Positions 53,286 to 62,079 of a stretch of DNA of 64,000 nt are shown here, one piece after another. The DNA comes from Halospeciosus flavus (GTDB taxonomy: Archaea; Halobacteriota; Halobacteria; Halobacteriales; Halobacteriaceae), in the NCBI RefSeq assembly GCF_029814175.1, contig NZ_CP122312.1, forward strand, positions 2,790,001 to 2,854,000, in the 5' to 3' direction. The notes under the pieces were generated by a model that was not told the origin of the DNA, ran no database searches, and saw only the letters and a program-made list of their open reading frames with translations. Numbering within the stretch: position 1 is the stretch's first letter; every line of letters starts with the position of its first letter. The translations under genes were made by a program, and so were the position numbers.

Positions 53286-54542
53286 TCACTCGATTCCCCA
53301 GCGTCGGTCGTCGTAACTGGCGTCGTACTCGCTGTCGAGGGCTTCCTCCAGCGCGGGGATGAGTTCGGCCTTCTCGGCGTGACCGATCTTGGCGAGTTCG
53401 TCCGCACGCGCGACGGCCGGCGGCGGTCCGGCGTGTTCGGCGACGTCGCGGAGCACCTGGCGAGTGACGCGCTCCCGGACGGCGTCGTCGCGGGCGAACG
53501 CGGCCGGCATCTCCACCTTGTAGACGACGTCCGAGCGTGGCTCGTACAGCACGAAGAACGCGACTTCGTAGGCTTCCGGGTCGAGTGACGTCTCGACGCC
53601 GAGGTAGTCACCGAGTCGGGAGAACTCCCGGTCGTAGCCGAGTCGCGAGACGAACCAGTTCGTGTACGTGAGGTCGTCCGTCCGACGCTCGTAGCCCTCT
53701 TCTCCGGACTCGCGGCGTTCGAGGAGTTGGGAGAAGAACGCCGCGTCGTCGTTCCACGGCGTCGGCCCACCCTTCCTGCCGAGCGTGCGGACCAGGCCTC
53801 GCGACTGGACGTTCTTCACGAAGCCCATCAGCGGGACGTCGCGCTCGACGAACGTCTCGACGAGGCCGATGTAGTTGGCGACCACCTTCTGGACGAGGTC
53901 GTTCTCCAACGGCAGGTCGGAGAGCGGTCGCGACTGGTCGAGCCAATTCGTGATGATCTTCGGGTACAGCGGGCCGTCGAGGACGAGGAGGTCGTCGACG
54001 CCGTCGGCGAGACGCTTCGCGTGTTCGCTCTCGGCGAGGTAGAGCGAGAGCGCGTGGACGACCGCCCGCTCGTCGCGGTCGACCCGCGGCGCCTCGAAGA
54101 TCTTGCCCCACCAGAACCCCTCGTCCTTCTGCTGCCAGGTGTCGTCCTCCGGGACCTGCACCGTCTCGTCGCTGGCGTGGACCGTCGCGACGACTGTCCG
54201 CGAGCGGTGGACGTCCTCGTCGCTCGGCGTGACGCTCATCGCCGCCTGCGCGACGTCGAGGACGAGGCCGTTCTTGAACGCGCGAGGGTTGATGGTCCCC
54301 GAGTCGAGGCCGTGGACCGTGTCGAACTGGTCTGGTTGGACCCCGGCCTCGTCGATAGCCGCCGCGTAGCGCCGCCGCTCGCCGACGGGCGTGAGAATCT
54401 CGTTCCCGTCCTCGAACAGCGGGTCGAAGTAAGTCTCCCAGGCCCGCAGCGCCTCGTCGCGGTGTTCCTCCTCGTCGATACCGTGGCTGACGCGGCCGAC
54501 GAGGTCGGTGATCCCGCCGAAGTGGACGGGGTCCAGAGTCAT
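53286..54542 (-). CDS. nurA: DNA double-strand break repair nuclease NurA
   Basis: Predicted 418 residues. The NurA signature H-G-L-D-S-G-T with the metal-binding Asp near residue 46, an L-L-V-L-D-G-P-L-Y-P segment and Y-x-x-x-L-x-x-A are present. It is the nuclease partner of HerA in 5'-end resection with Rad50-Mre11. ATG 54542 is preferred over GTG 54548. Confidence 0.9.
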   Translation of the reverse strand: MTLDPVHFGGITDLVGRVSHGIDEEEHRDEALRAWETYFDPLFEDGNEILTPVGERRRYAAAIDEAGVQPDQFDTVHGLDSGTINPRAFKNGLVLDVAQAAMSVTPSDEDVHRSRTVVATVHASDETVQVPEDDTWQQKDEGFWWGKIFEAPRVDRDERAVVHALSLYLAESEHAKRLADGVDDLLVLDGPLYPKIITNWLDQSRPLSDLPLENDLVQKVVANYIGLVETFVERDVPLMGFVKNVQSRGLVRTLGRKGGPTPWNDDAAFFSQLLERRESGEEGYERRTDDLTYTNWFVSRLGYDREFSRLGDYLGVETSLDPEAYEVAFFVLYEPRSDVVYKVEMPAAFARDDAVRERVTRQVLRDVAEHAGPPPAVARADELAKIGHAEKAELIPALEEALDSEYDASYDDRRWGIE

Positions 54543-54658
54543 TGTCACGTGGTCCGCGTCCCCGGAGGAAAACCCCTGCGGTCGGGAGGATTTACTCGGA
54601 GCGTACTCAACGACCCATGCACAACCGTTAAGAATAGCTGTCGCATACCCCGAGGTAG

Positions 54659-54937
54659 ATGCGGGAAACCGCGACCGACGAAGCCGTCAACTGGCGGCGT
54701 ACGGCGGACGGAATCGAACTCTACGACGAGGCGAACGCGGACGCGTGGATCCGCTTCGAGACGGAGGCGGGCGCGGCGGCCGACGTCCGCCCCAGGAGCG
54801 TCTGTCCGGACTGTGGTCTCGTCGCCGAGCAACGCACTGCACCCGGACGGTACATGGTGTGTGACGACTGCGGCGAGGAGTTCGACACGGCCGCCGGGGC
54901 GAACGACGGCCGGCGACACGCCGAGACCGACGACTGA
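54659..54937 (+). CDS. Small zinc-ribbon protein
   Basis: Predicted 92 residues. An N-terminal ~45-residue domain (N-W-R-R-T-A-D-G-I-E-L-Y-D) is followed by a four-cysteine zinc ribbon C-P-D-C-G ... C-D-D-C-G. Divergent from nurA. Function unknown. Confidence 0.72.
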   Translation: MRETATDEAVNWRRTADGIELYDEANADAWIRFETEAGAAADVRPRSVCPDCGLVAEQRTAPGRYMVCDDCGEEFDTAAGANDGRRHAETDD

Positions 54938-55008
54938 CCGTCGCGACTTCTGCCGAGACTTCGCCCGAAGGGTAAGTCGTAGGTAGCGTGGGACGAAATC
55001 CCCACTCA

Positions 55009-56526
55009 ATGAAGACCGCACTCGTCGTTCTCGACGGCTGGGGATTGGGAGACCACGACAGACGGAACGCCGTCCTCGCCGCCGACACACCCAACTTCGA
55101 CAGGCTCTCGGAGACCGGCGCCTTCGGGACGCTCGCCACCCACGGCCGCGATGTCGGTCTCCCCGAGGGACAGATGGGCAACTCCGAGGTGGGCCACCTC
55201 ACCATCGGTTCGGGCCGCGTCGTCATGCAGGAGTACACGCGCATCCAGGACGCCATCGCCGAGGACGAACTCGGCGAGAACGAGGCCATCGCGGGCGCGT
55301 TCGACTACGCCGAGGAACACGACGGCCGAGTCCACTTCGTGGGTCTCGTCTCCGACGGCGGCGTCCACTCCGACCACGAACACCTCCACGCGCTGATCGA
55401 ACTCGCCGCCGAACGCGGCGTCCCCGCGACGACTCACGCCTTCACGGACGGCCGCGACACCTCTCCGAAGGGCGGCGAGCGCTACCTCCAGACCCTCGAA
55501 GAGGTCGTCGACGAGCACGGGACCGGCGACGTCGCCAGCGTCTCAGGGCGCTACTACGCGATGGACCGCGACCAGAACTGGGAGCGGACCAAGAAGGCCT
55601 ACGACGTCGTCACGCGACGTGAGGGGATGCACCGCGCCGACTCCGCCGTCGAGGCCGTCCGCGCGTCCTACGAACGCGGCGACACCGACGAGTTCGTCGA
55701 ACCGACCGCCGTCGAGGGCGGCGAACCCCTCCGGGACGGCGACTCCGTCGTGTTCTTCAACTTCCGCTCGGACCGCGCGCGCCAACTCGTCCGGATGCTC
55801 GCCGACATCGACCCCGAGTGGGACGTCGAGACGTCGCCGCCCGACGTCCGGGTGACGACGATGACCGAGTACGACCAGGAGTTCGACCTGCCGGTCGCCT
55901 TCGAACCGCGCGAACCCGCGAACACGTTCGGCGAAGTCCTCTCCCGCGAGGGGTTCACCCAACTCCGCATCGCCGAGTCGGAGAAGTACCCCCACGTCAC
56001 CTACTTCCTCAACGGCGGCCGCGAGGTGGAGTTCGACGGCGAGGTCCGGAAAATCGTCGAGAGTCCGGACGTCCCGACCTACGACCTGCAACCCGAGATG
56101 AGCGCCGCGGGCGTGACGGACACGGCCATCGACACCATCGAGGCCGACGACCCGGACGTCCTCGTCCTCAACTACGCCAACGCCGACATGGTGGGCCACA
56201 CCGGCGACTACGAGGCCGCCATCGAAGCCGTCGAGGCCGTCGACGAGCAACTCGGCCGACTCACCGACTTCCTCGACGAGCGCGACGCACACGTCTGCGT
56301 CACTGCCGACCACGGTAACGCCGACGACATGGGCACCGAAGCAGAACCACACACCGCCCACACGTTCAACCCCGTCCCGTTCGTCTACCTCGCACCCGAC
56401 GGAACCGCGGGCGGAACACGCGTCCGCGAGGGCGGGACGCTTCGAGACGTCGCACCGACGCTCCTCTCGCTGCTCGGCGTCGAGAAGCCCACGGAGATGA
56501 CCGGTCGGTCGCTGCTGGCGGACTAG
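55009..56526 (+). CDS. gpmI: 2,3-bisphosphoglycerate-independent phosphoglycerate mutase
   Basis: Predicted 505 residues, the standard length. Alkaline-phosphatase-like core with D-G-W-G and catalytic Ser59 (M-G-N-S-E-V-G-H), the V-S-G-R-Y-Y-A-M-D-R-D insertion domain near 180, and metal residues D-H-G-N-A-D near 440. It interconverts 3- and 2-phosphoglycerate with Mn2+. ATG 55009. Confidence 0.96.
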   Translation: MKTALVVLDGWGLGDHDRRNAVLAADTPNFDRLSETGAFGTLATHGRDVGLPEGQMGNSEVGHLTIGSGRVVMQEYTRIQDAIAEDELGENEAIAGAFDYAEEHDGRVHFVGLVSDGGVHSDHEHLHALIELAAERGVPATTHAFTDGRDTSPKGGERYLQTLEEVVDEHGTGDVASVSGRYYAMDRDQNWERTKKAYDVVTRREGMHRADSAVEAVRASYERGDTDEFVEPTAVEGGEPLRDGDSVVFFNFRSDRARQLVRMLADIDPEWDVETSPPDVRVTTMTEYDQEFDLPVAFEPREPANTFGEVLSREGFTQLRIAESEKYPHVTYFLNGGREVEFDGEVRKIVESPDVPTYDLQPEMSAAGVTDTAIDTIEADDPDVLVLNYANADMVGHTGDYEAAIEAVEAVDEQLGRLTDFLDERDAHVCVTADHGNADDMGTEAEPHTAHTFNPVPFVYLAPDGTAGGTRVREGGTLRDVAPTLLSLLGVEKPTEMTGRSLLAD

Positions 56527-56804
56527 TCCTCGCGCTCGTCGTCGGGCGGGCGGTTCGCCTCGAGGCCGGGCGCGTCCTCGTTGAAGCCCGGGTGTGTCTC
56601 TTCCGTGCCCTCGCCCCCCTCCGTGCCCGTCTCTTCGCCGTGGCGTTCGGCTTCGAGGTCCGTCGCCTCCTCGTGGAAGCCGAGTTGCTCCTCCCAGTCG
56701 ACCTCTTCGGGTGCCTCCTCGCCCGAACGGTACGCGAGGTAGCCGACGCCGACCGCGACGGCGGCGAACAGCGCGCCGACGAAGACGAGTCCGGTGCTCA
56801 CCAT
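56523..56804 (-). CDS. Single-helix membrane protein with acidic tail
   Basis: Predicted 93 residues. One N-terminal helix (3-25, small residues and Gly) and a highly acidic Glu/Gly-rich tail. It converges on gpmI with four bases overlap. Function unknown. Confidence 0.62.
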   Translation of the reverse strand: MVSTGLVFVGALFAAVAVGVGYLAYRSGEEAPEEVDWEEQLGFHEEATDLEAERHGEETGTEGGEGTEETHPGFNEDAPGLEANRPPDDERED

Positions 56805-56814
56805 ACCCCGGACT

Positions 56815-58365
56815 TCACTCGCGACCGTCGTAAACGATGTCCCCGTCTACCACGGTCAGCGCGACGTCGATACCGTCGATTTCTTCGGGGTGCTCCCACG
56901 GCGAGTCGTCGAGGACGGTGAAGTCGGCCCGCTTGCCCACCTCGACGGTCCCGAGGCGGTCCTCGTCGAACCCGGCGTAGGCCGCGCCGACGGTGTACGC
57001 GCGGAGTGCTTCGGTTACGTCGAGACGCTGACGCTCGCTCTCTGCATTGACCGCCTCGTGGACCCCGAGGAGTGGGTCGAGGGGCATGCAGTCGCTGGAG
57101 AACGCGAGGGAGACGCCCGCGTCCGCGAGGTTGCGGAGAGGGTCGGCCCGCTTCCGCCGCTCCTCGCCGATGCGCGCGTCGTAGAGACCGCCCTCGTGTG
57201 CCCACTTGAGGAAGTTCGGTTGCATCGAAGCGACGACGCCGAGGTCCGCGAAGCGCTCGACGTTCTCCTCGGTGACGAGTTCGGCGTGCTCGACGCGGTG
57301 GCGCATCTCCCCGGGTGCTTCGCAGCGCTCGAAGGCGTCGAGTGCGGCGTCGACGGCCTCGTCGCCGATGGCGTGGGCGGCCACCTGGAAGCCCGCCGCG
57401 TCCGCCCGCTCGACGAGGTCGTCCAGTTCGTCGGGGTCGACGACCCACTGGCCGGTCTCCTCGGGCGCGTCCGCGTAGGGTTCGGAGAGTTTCGCGGTTC
57501 GGCTCCCGAAACTCCCGTCGGTGAACGTCTTGATGGCGCCGGTCTCCACCAGTTCGCCGCCGTGGTTCGTCTCCAGGCCGACCTCCTGTAGCGCGTCGAG
57601 GTGGTCGCTCCAGTAGTTGATGCGCACGCGCAGGTCGAGGTCCCCGTCTTCGGCGAGGTCGCGGTAGACCGCGGGCGCGTGGGAGTCGCGCACCATGTCG
57701 TGGACGCCGGTGACGCCGCGCTCGTGGGCGACGTCGCGGGCGGCCAGCAGGAGGTCGCGCGTCTGCTCGCGGTCGGGCGCGATGGTCTCGCGGACGGTCT
57801 CGGCGGCGTCTTCGACGACGACACCGGTCGGTTCGCCGCCCTCGGTCCGGACGTCGGTGTCGGGGAGGTCGTCGCCGAGCAGGTCGAGGGCGACCGAGTT
57901 CAGCGACGCCGTGTGCAGGTCGACGCGGAGGGCCGCGACGGGACGTTCCTCGCTGACTTCGTCGAGGTCCGCGCGGGTGGGGTAGTCGGCGTCGTCGCCC
58001 CACTCGCTCTCGTCGTAGCCGAACCCGAGGACCCACTCGCGGTCCTCGTGGACGTTCTCGCGGAGGCGTTCGAGCGCTTCGTCCAGACTCGCGGCGCCCG
58101 AGAGGTCGGCGTGGACGGTGTACTGCCCGAGGTTGTCCATGTGCGTGTGCGCGTCGACGAACCCGGGGAGGAGCGTCCGGCCGGCGAGGTCGACGACCTC
58201 GGTCTCGACCCCTTCGAGGAAGTCGACCTCGTAGTCGGTGTCGACGCGGACGATCTCCCCGTCGCGGACGGCGACGGCCTCGGCGTCGGGCGTCCCGTCG
58301 CCGTCGGGGTCCGCCAGCGTGTGTACCTCGGCGTTCCGCAGGATGAGGTCCGCAGGCTCGGTCAT
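56815..58365 (-). CDS. Amidohydrolase family protein (YtcJ type)
   Basis: Predicted 516 residues. Metal site H-x-H in D-A-H-T-H near residue 72; later D-G-S-F-G-S-R-T-A, H-A-I-G-D, E-H-A-E-L and F-S-S-D motifs are those of YtcJ-like metal-dependent amidohydrolases. Substrate unknown. ATG 58365. Confidence 0.88.
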   Translation of the reverse strand: MTEPADLILRNAEVHTLADPDGDGTPDAEAVAVRDGEIVRVDTDYEVDFLEGVETEVVDLAGRTLLPGFVDAHTHMDNLGQYTVHADLSGAASLDEALERLRENVHEDREWVLGFGYDESEWGDDADYPTRADLDEVSEERPVAALRVDLHTASLNSVALDLLGDDLPDTDVRTEGGEPTGVVVEDAAETVRETIAPDREQTRDLLLAARDVAHERGVTGVHDMVRDSHAPAVYRDLAEDGDLDLRVRINYWSDHLDALQEVGLETNHGGELVETGAIKTFTDGSFGSRTAKLSEPYADAPEETGQWVVDPDELDDLVERADAAGFQVAAHAIGDEAVDAALDAFERCEAPGEMRHRVEHAELVTEENVERFADLGVVASMQPNFLKWAHEGGLYDARIGEERRKRADPLRNLADAGVSLAFSSDCMPLDPLLGVHEAVNAESERQRLDVTEALRAYTVGAAYAGFDEDRLGTVEVGKRADFTVLDDSPWEHPEEIDGIDVALTVVDGDIVYDGRE

Positions 58366-58474
58366 GGTTCGAGTGGGGAGTCCTCGGAGCAAAACGGTTG
58401 GGAAAGCGGTCGTCGTCCACACTGCCCGCGCGGAACCGGCGGGGTTTAGGAGGGTTCCCGACACACTCGCCGAT

Positions 58475-59746
58475 ATGACCGACACCGACGCCCGCGCATC
58501 GGAACTCGCCGACGAGGTGCAGTCGGGGGAACTCCGCCTCTACGAACTCGAATCGCACGCGGACGCGGAGACGGCCGCGGCCGCGCGCCGCGAACTCCTC
58601 CGCCGCGAGACGGACGCCGACCCCGACGCCATCGGCGACTACACCTTCGACGCCACCGACGCCGAACCGAACGTCGAGAACATGGTCGGCGCGACACAAC
58701 TCCCGATGGGCGTGGCCGGCCCGCTCGCGGTCCACGGTGACGCCGCGGACGACGACTTCTACCTCCCGCTCGCCACGACCGAGGGGGCGCTCGTCGCCTC
58801 CGTCAACCGTGGCTGTTCGGCCATCACGGCCGCCGGCGGCGCGAACGCCCGCGTCACCAAGCGCGGGATGACCCGTGCACCCGTCTTCCGCGTCGCGGAC
58901 GTCACCGAGGGCGCCGAGGTCGCCGAGTGGGTCCAGGAGCACGAGGACGAACTCGCGACCGCCGCCGAGTCGACGACGAGCCACGGGAAACTCCTCGACG
59001 TCGAACCCTACGTCGTCGGCGACAACGTCTACCTCCGCTTCCGCTACGACACGAAGGACGCGATGGGGATGAACATGGCCACCATCGCGACCGGCGAGGC
59101 CGCCGAACTCGTCGAGTCCGAGACGCCCGCCGAACTCGTCGCGCTCTCGGGCAACCTCTGTACGGACAAGAAACCGGCCGCCATCAACGCCGTCGAGGGC
59201 CGCGGTCGGACCGTCACTGCCGACGTCCGCATCCCCCGCGAGACCGTCGAAGAGCGGTTCAACACCACGCCCGAGGCCATCGAGGAGGCCAACACCCGCA
59301 AGAACCTCGTCGGGAGCGCGAAGGCGGGGAGCCTCGGCTTCAACGCCCACGCCGCCAACGTCGTCGCCGCCGTTTTCCTCGCGACCGGCCAGGACGCCGC
59401 CCAGGTCGTCGAGGGGTCGAACGCCATCACGACCGTCGAGGCCCGCGACGGGGTTCGAACGAGCGACGCGAGTTCGGGCTCGGCGGACGAGTCCGCCGGT
59501 GAACTCTACGCCAGCGTCAACCTCGCCTCGCTCGAAGTCGGGACCGTCGGCGGCGGGACGAAACTCCCGACGCAGGCCGAGGGGTTAGACGTCCTCGGCT
59601 TCCGCGGCGGCGGCGACCCCGCGGGGAGCAACGCCGACGCCCTCGCCGAAGTCATCGCCGCGGGCGCGCTCGCGGGCGAACTCTCGCTGCTCGCCGCGCT
59701 CGCCTCCCGCCACCTCTCCAGCGCCCACGCGGAACTCGGGCGGTAG
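58475..59746 (+). CDS. hmgA: Hydroxymethylglutaryl-CoA reductase (NADPH), class I
   Basis: Predicted 423 residues. Catalytic Glu103 (T-T-E-G-A-L), Lys of T-D-K-K-P, Asp of D-A-M-G-M-N-M, and His in S-R-H-L near the end are all present, as is G-T-V-G-G-G-T. It makes mevalonate for archaeal isoprenoid lipids and is the target of mevinolin. Starts at ATG 58475, divergent from the amidohydrolase gene. Confidence 0.97.
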   Translation: MTDTDARASELADEVQSGELRLYELESHADAETAAAARRELLRRETDADPDAIGDYTFDATDAEPNVENMVGATQLPMGVAGPLAVHGDAADDDFYLPLATTEGALVASVNRGCSAITAAGGANARVTKRGMTRAPVFRVADVTEGAEVAEWVQEHEDELATAAESTTSHGKLLDVEPYVVGDNVYLRFRYDTKDAMGMNMATIATGEAAELVESETPAELVALSGNLCTDKKPAAINAVEGRGRTVTADVRIPRETVEERFNTTPEAIEEANTRKNLVGSAKAGSLGFNAHAANVVAAVFLATGQDAAQVVEGSNAITTVEARDGVRTSDASSGSADESAGELYASVNLASLEVGTVGGGTKLPTQAEGLDVLGFRGGGDPAGSNADALAEVIAAGALAGELSLLAALASRHLSSAHAELGR

Positions 59747-59899
59747 CGAGGGGCGGAAGGGGGCGGACGGGAGACAGACGAACCGCGAATCCGGCCGCAG
59801 ACCCGGGCGCGACGAGACCGCGAGTAGTCGGTCCCGACCAGTTTTACTTTCACTACGCGCTTGGCTGTGGTTTATCCACGTCCCCGCCGCAGTCGACGT

Positions 59900-60226
59900 A
59901 TGCGCGACCACCAGCCACCCGACGCCGAGCCGCTGCCGGACTCCCGTCTCGTCCGGTGGACCCGCGCGCTGAAGTTGCTGTTGACGGTCCTGTTGCTCGC
60001 CATCTCGCTCTGGCGGACACTCGACGGGGCGCCGCCGGTGTTCCTAGAGCCGCCGGTAGCGACCGCCGCTCTCGGAGGCCTCGCCCGCCCGAACCAGTTT
60101 CTCCAGCGCCTTCCGCGCGTACTCCGCCGGCACGCCGTGGTCGGTGGCATAGTCGACGACGTCCGCCTCGGTGGGGCCGTCGAGTTCGTCGAGGGCGTCC
60201 GTGACGACTTCCTTCCGACTGCGTGA
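59900..60226 (+). CDS. Possible small membrane protein overlapping the 60044 gene
   Basis: A 108-codon frame from ATG 59900. Only the first ~48 residues look real: a polar start, then one membrane helix (L-L-L-T-V-L-L-L-A-I-S-L). The rest is antisense to the 60044 gene. A CTAG at 60044-60047 holds the stop of the opposite gene and, one base out of frame, a TAG for this gene, so a frameshift may have removed the original stop. Confidence 0.35.
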   Translation: MRDHQPPDAEPLPDSRLVRWTRALKLLLTVLLLAISLWRTLDGAPPVFLEPPVATAALGGLARPNQFLQRLPRVLRRHAVVGGIVDDVRLGGAVEFVEGVRDDFLPTA

Positions 60227-60571
60227 GCCGGACCCCGCCCCGCTGTCGAGGCGGTCGCCGGCCTCGTTCACCTCGTCGGTGTCGAGTCCCGAGCGTTCGA
60301 GGTACTCGTCGTCGGAGACGCCCACGTCGTCGAGGTACGTCTCCATCTCGGCGACCGAGTCGAGGGCGGCGAACGCGTCGCCGTGGCCCTGTCGGGCGGC
60401 GAGCATCGAGGCGCGGACCTCGCGGGCGTGGTCGCGGTCGTCGGTCGTGACGAACTGCTTGCGCGTCGCGAACTGCTCGGTCTTGCCACACCGCGGGCAC
60501 TTCGTCGTCTCCGGGCGTCCGTCGACGACCCACAGCGCGTCACAGTCGCTACAGCCGACCACCGAGTACAT
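60044..60571 (-). CDS. Zinc-ribbon and winged-helix protein (DUF5817)
   Basis: Predicted 175 residues. N-terminal zinc ribbon C-S-D-C-D-A-L-W-V-V ... C-P-R-C-G-K, a central helix with A-R-E-V-R-A-S-M-L-A-A-R-Q-G-H-G, and a C-terminal winged-helix-like segment (G-V-P-A-E-Y-A-R-K-A-L-E-K-L). I match it from memory to haloarchaeal DUF5817. Possibly a nucleic-acid-binding or transcription-related factor. Confidence 0.8.
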   Translation of the reverse strand: MYSVVGCSDCDALWVVDGRPETTKCPRCGKTEQFATRKQFVTTDDRDHAREVRASMLAARQGHGDAFAALDSVAEMETYLDDVGVSDDEYLERSGLDTDEVNEAGDRLDSGAGSGSRSRKEVVTDALDELDGPTEADVVDYATDHGVPAEYARKALEKLVRAGEASESGGRYRRL

Positions 60572-60646
60572 GCTGGTCGTGTTTGTGCGCTCTCGGCTTT
60601 GAACCTTACCTAGAGACTTACGTCGGTCGGCGGCCATCGCTCGACT

Positions 60647-60997
60647 ATGCAGACAGTCGACCTCTCCGCACAGGACGTCGTCGAGGCCGTCGACGGCGTC
60701 TACCTCGCACAACTCGCCGTCGGCGAGCAGATGAGCGTCCAGCACTTCCACATCCAACCCGACGCCGAAGTCCCGACGCACGAACACCCCCACGAGCAGA
60801 CCGGGTTCATCTACGAGGGGGAGCTCACCTTCCTCGTCGGCGAGGAGGGCGAGGAGACCGAACACGTCGTCACGGCGGGCGAGTCCTACACGATTCCCGG
60901 CGACGAACCACACGCCGCGCGCAACCTCGGCGACGACCCGGTTCGCGGCGTCGACATCTTCGCGCCGCCACGCGAGAACCCGGCCTGGCAGGAGTAG
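60647..60997 (+). CDS. Cupin-domain protein
   Basis: Predicted 116 residues. Cupin motif 1 with H-E-H-P-H-E-Q near residue 45 and motif 2 with P-G-D-E-P-H-A-A-R-N near 85. A metal-binding small-molecule or sensor protein; substrate unknown. It precedes the dehydrogenase cluster by 65 bases and may sense its substrate. Confidence 0.88.
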   Translation: MQTVDLSAQDVVEAVDGVYLAQLAVGEQMSVQHFHIQPDAEVPTHEHPHEQTGFIYEGELTFLVGEEGEETEHVVTAGESYTIPGDEPHAARNLGDDPVRGVDIFAPPRENPAWQE

Positions 60998-61028
60998 CGA
61001 CGTCTCCTTCTCTCCACCGCCCGCGAAG

Positions 61029-61036
61029 ATTTATCG
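61029..61036 (+). promoter_or_regulatory. TATA box of the 2-oxoacid dehydrogenase operon
   Basis: ATTTATCG lies about 30 bp before the ATG at 61063, consistent with a leaderless three-gene transcript. Confidence 0.55.
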
Positions 61037-61062
61037 TGGTGGCAGCAAGATTTGCGTCTGCC

Positions 61063-62079
61063 ATGGTAGGTGTGAACACACTTCGGTCGATGTACGAGGA
61101 GATGGTGACCGCACGGTACTACGAGGAACGGCTCCAGGAGGAGTACCTGGAGGGGAAACAGCCGGCGTTCGACATCTCGGCCGGGCCGATTCCGGGCGAA
61201 CTCCACCTCGCCGCCGGGCAAGAGGCCGCGGCCGCCGGCGTCTGTGCCCACCTCCGCGACGACGACACGGTGACGGCACCGCATCGACCCCACCACGTCG
61301 CCATCGCGAAGGGGGTCGACCTGGAGCGGATGACCGCCGAGATATTCGGGCGACGGACCGGTCTCTGCAAGGGGAAGGGCGGGCACATGCACCTCTTCGA
61401 CCCCGACGTGAACTTCGCGTGCAGCGGCATCATCGCGGAGGGGTGTCCGCCCGCAGTCGGTGCGGCGATGGCCGCGCAGAAGCGCGGCGAGGACAGCGTC
61501 GCCGTCGCCTTCCTCGGCGAGGGGGCCGTCGACCAGGGCGGCTTCCTTGAGTCGCTGAACCTCGCGGCCGTCCAGAACCTCCCGGTCGTGTTCGTCGTCG
61601 AGGACAACGACTGGGCCATCAGCATGCCCCAGGAGCGGGTGACGGACGTCGAGGTCTCCGCCCAGCGGGCCGAGGGCTTCGACATGCCGGGCGTCCGCGT
61701 CGACCACGACGACGCCGTCGCGGTGTACGAGGCCGCCCGCGAGGCCGTCGGCCGCGCCCGCGACGGCAACGGCCCGACGCTCCTCGACGTGCAGGTCCAC
61801 CGACGGATGGGCCACTTCATGGGCGACGCCGAGGCCTACCGCCCCGAGGAGGACAAAGAGGCGGCCGAGCGCCGCGACTCTATCGAGCGCCTCGCCGACG
61901 ACCTCCGCGATCGAGGCGTCGACGAGACCGAACTCGACGAGATTCGCGCAGACGCCGAGGCGCGCGTCGAGGAGGCCATCGACTGGGCCAAGGAGCAACC
62001 CGAACCCGACCCCGAGGAGGCCTACGAGGACGTGTTCGTCGACGACGCGACCGCCGCGGCCACCGGAGGTGACGACTGA
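61063..62079 (+). CDS. 2-oxoacid dehydrogenase E1 component, alpha subunit
   Basis: Predicted 338 residues. Thiamine diphosphate motif G-E-G-A ... (about 26 residues) ... E-D-N, and the G-K-G-G-H-M-H loop typical of pyruvate/acetoin dehydrogenase E1 alpha. It decarboxylates a 2-oxoacid (or acetoin) and passes the acyl group to lipoyl-E2. The stop and the E1 beta start share one base (TGATG). Confidence 0.92.
   Translation: MVGVNTLRSMYEEMVTARYYEERLQEEYLEGKQPAFDISAGPIPGELHLAAGQEAAAAGVCAHLRDDDTVTAPHRPHHVAIAKGVDLERMTAEIFGRRTGLCKGKGGHMHLFDPDVNFACSGIIAEGCPPAVGAAMAAQKRGEDSVAVAFLGEGAVDQGGFLESLNLAAVQNLPVVFVVEDNDWAISMPQERVTDVEVSAQRAEGFDMPGVRVDHDDAVAVYEAAREAVGRARDGNGPTLLDVQVHRRMGHFMGDAEAYRPEEDKEAAERRDSIERLADDLRDRGVDETELDEIRADAEARVEEAIDWAKEQPEPDPEEAYEDVFVDDATAAATGGDD

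Noticed and set aside
56798-59350. An 850-codon minus-strand frame spanning the amidohydrolase and HMG-CoA reductase genes
   Set aside because: It crosses two well-recognised genes in opposite orientation and is Arg-rich nonsense.
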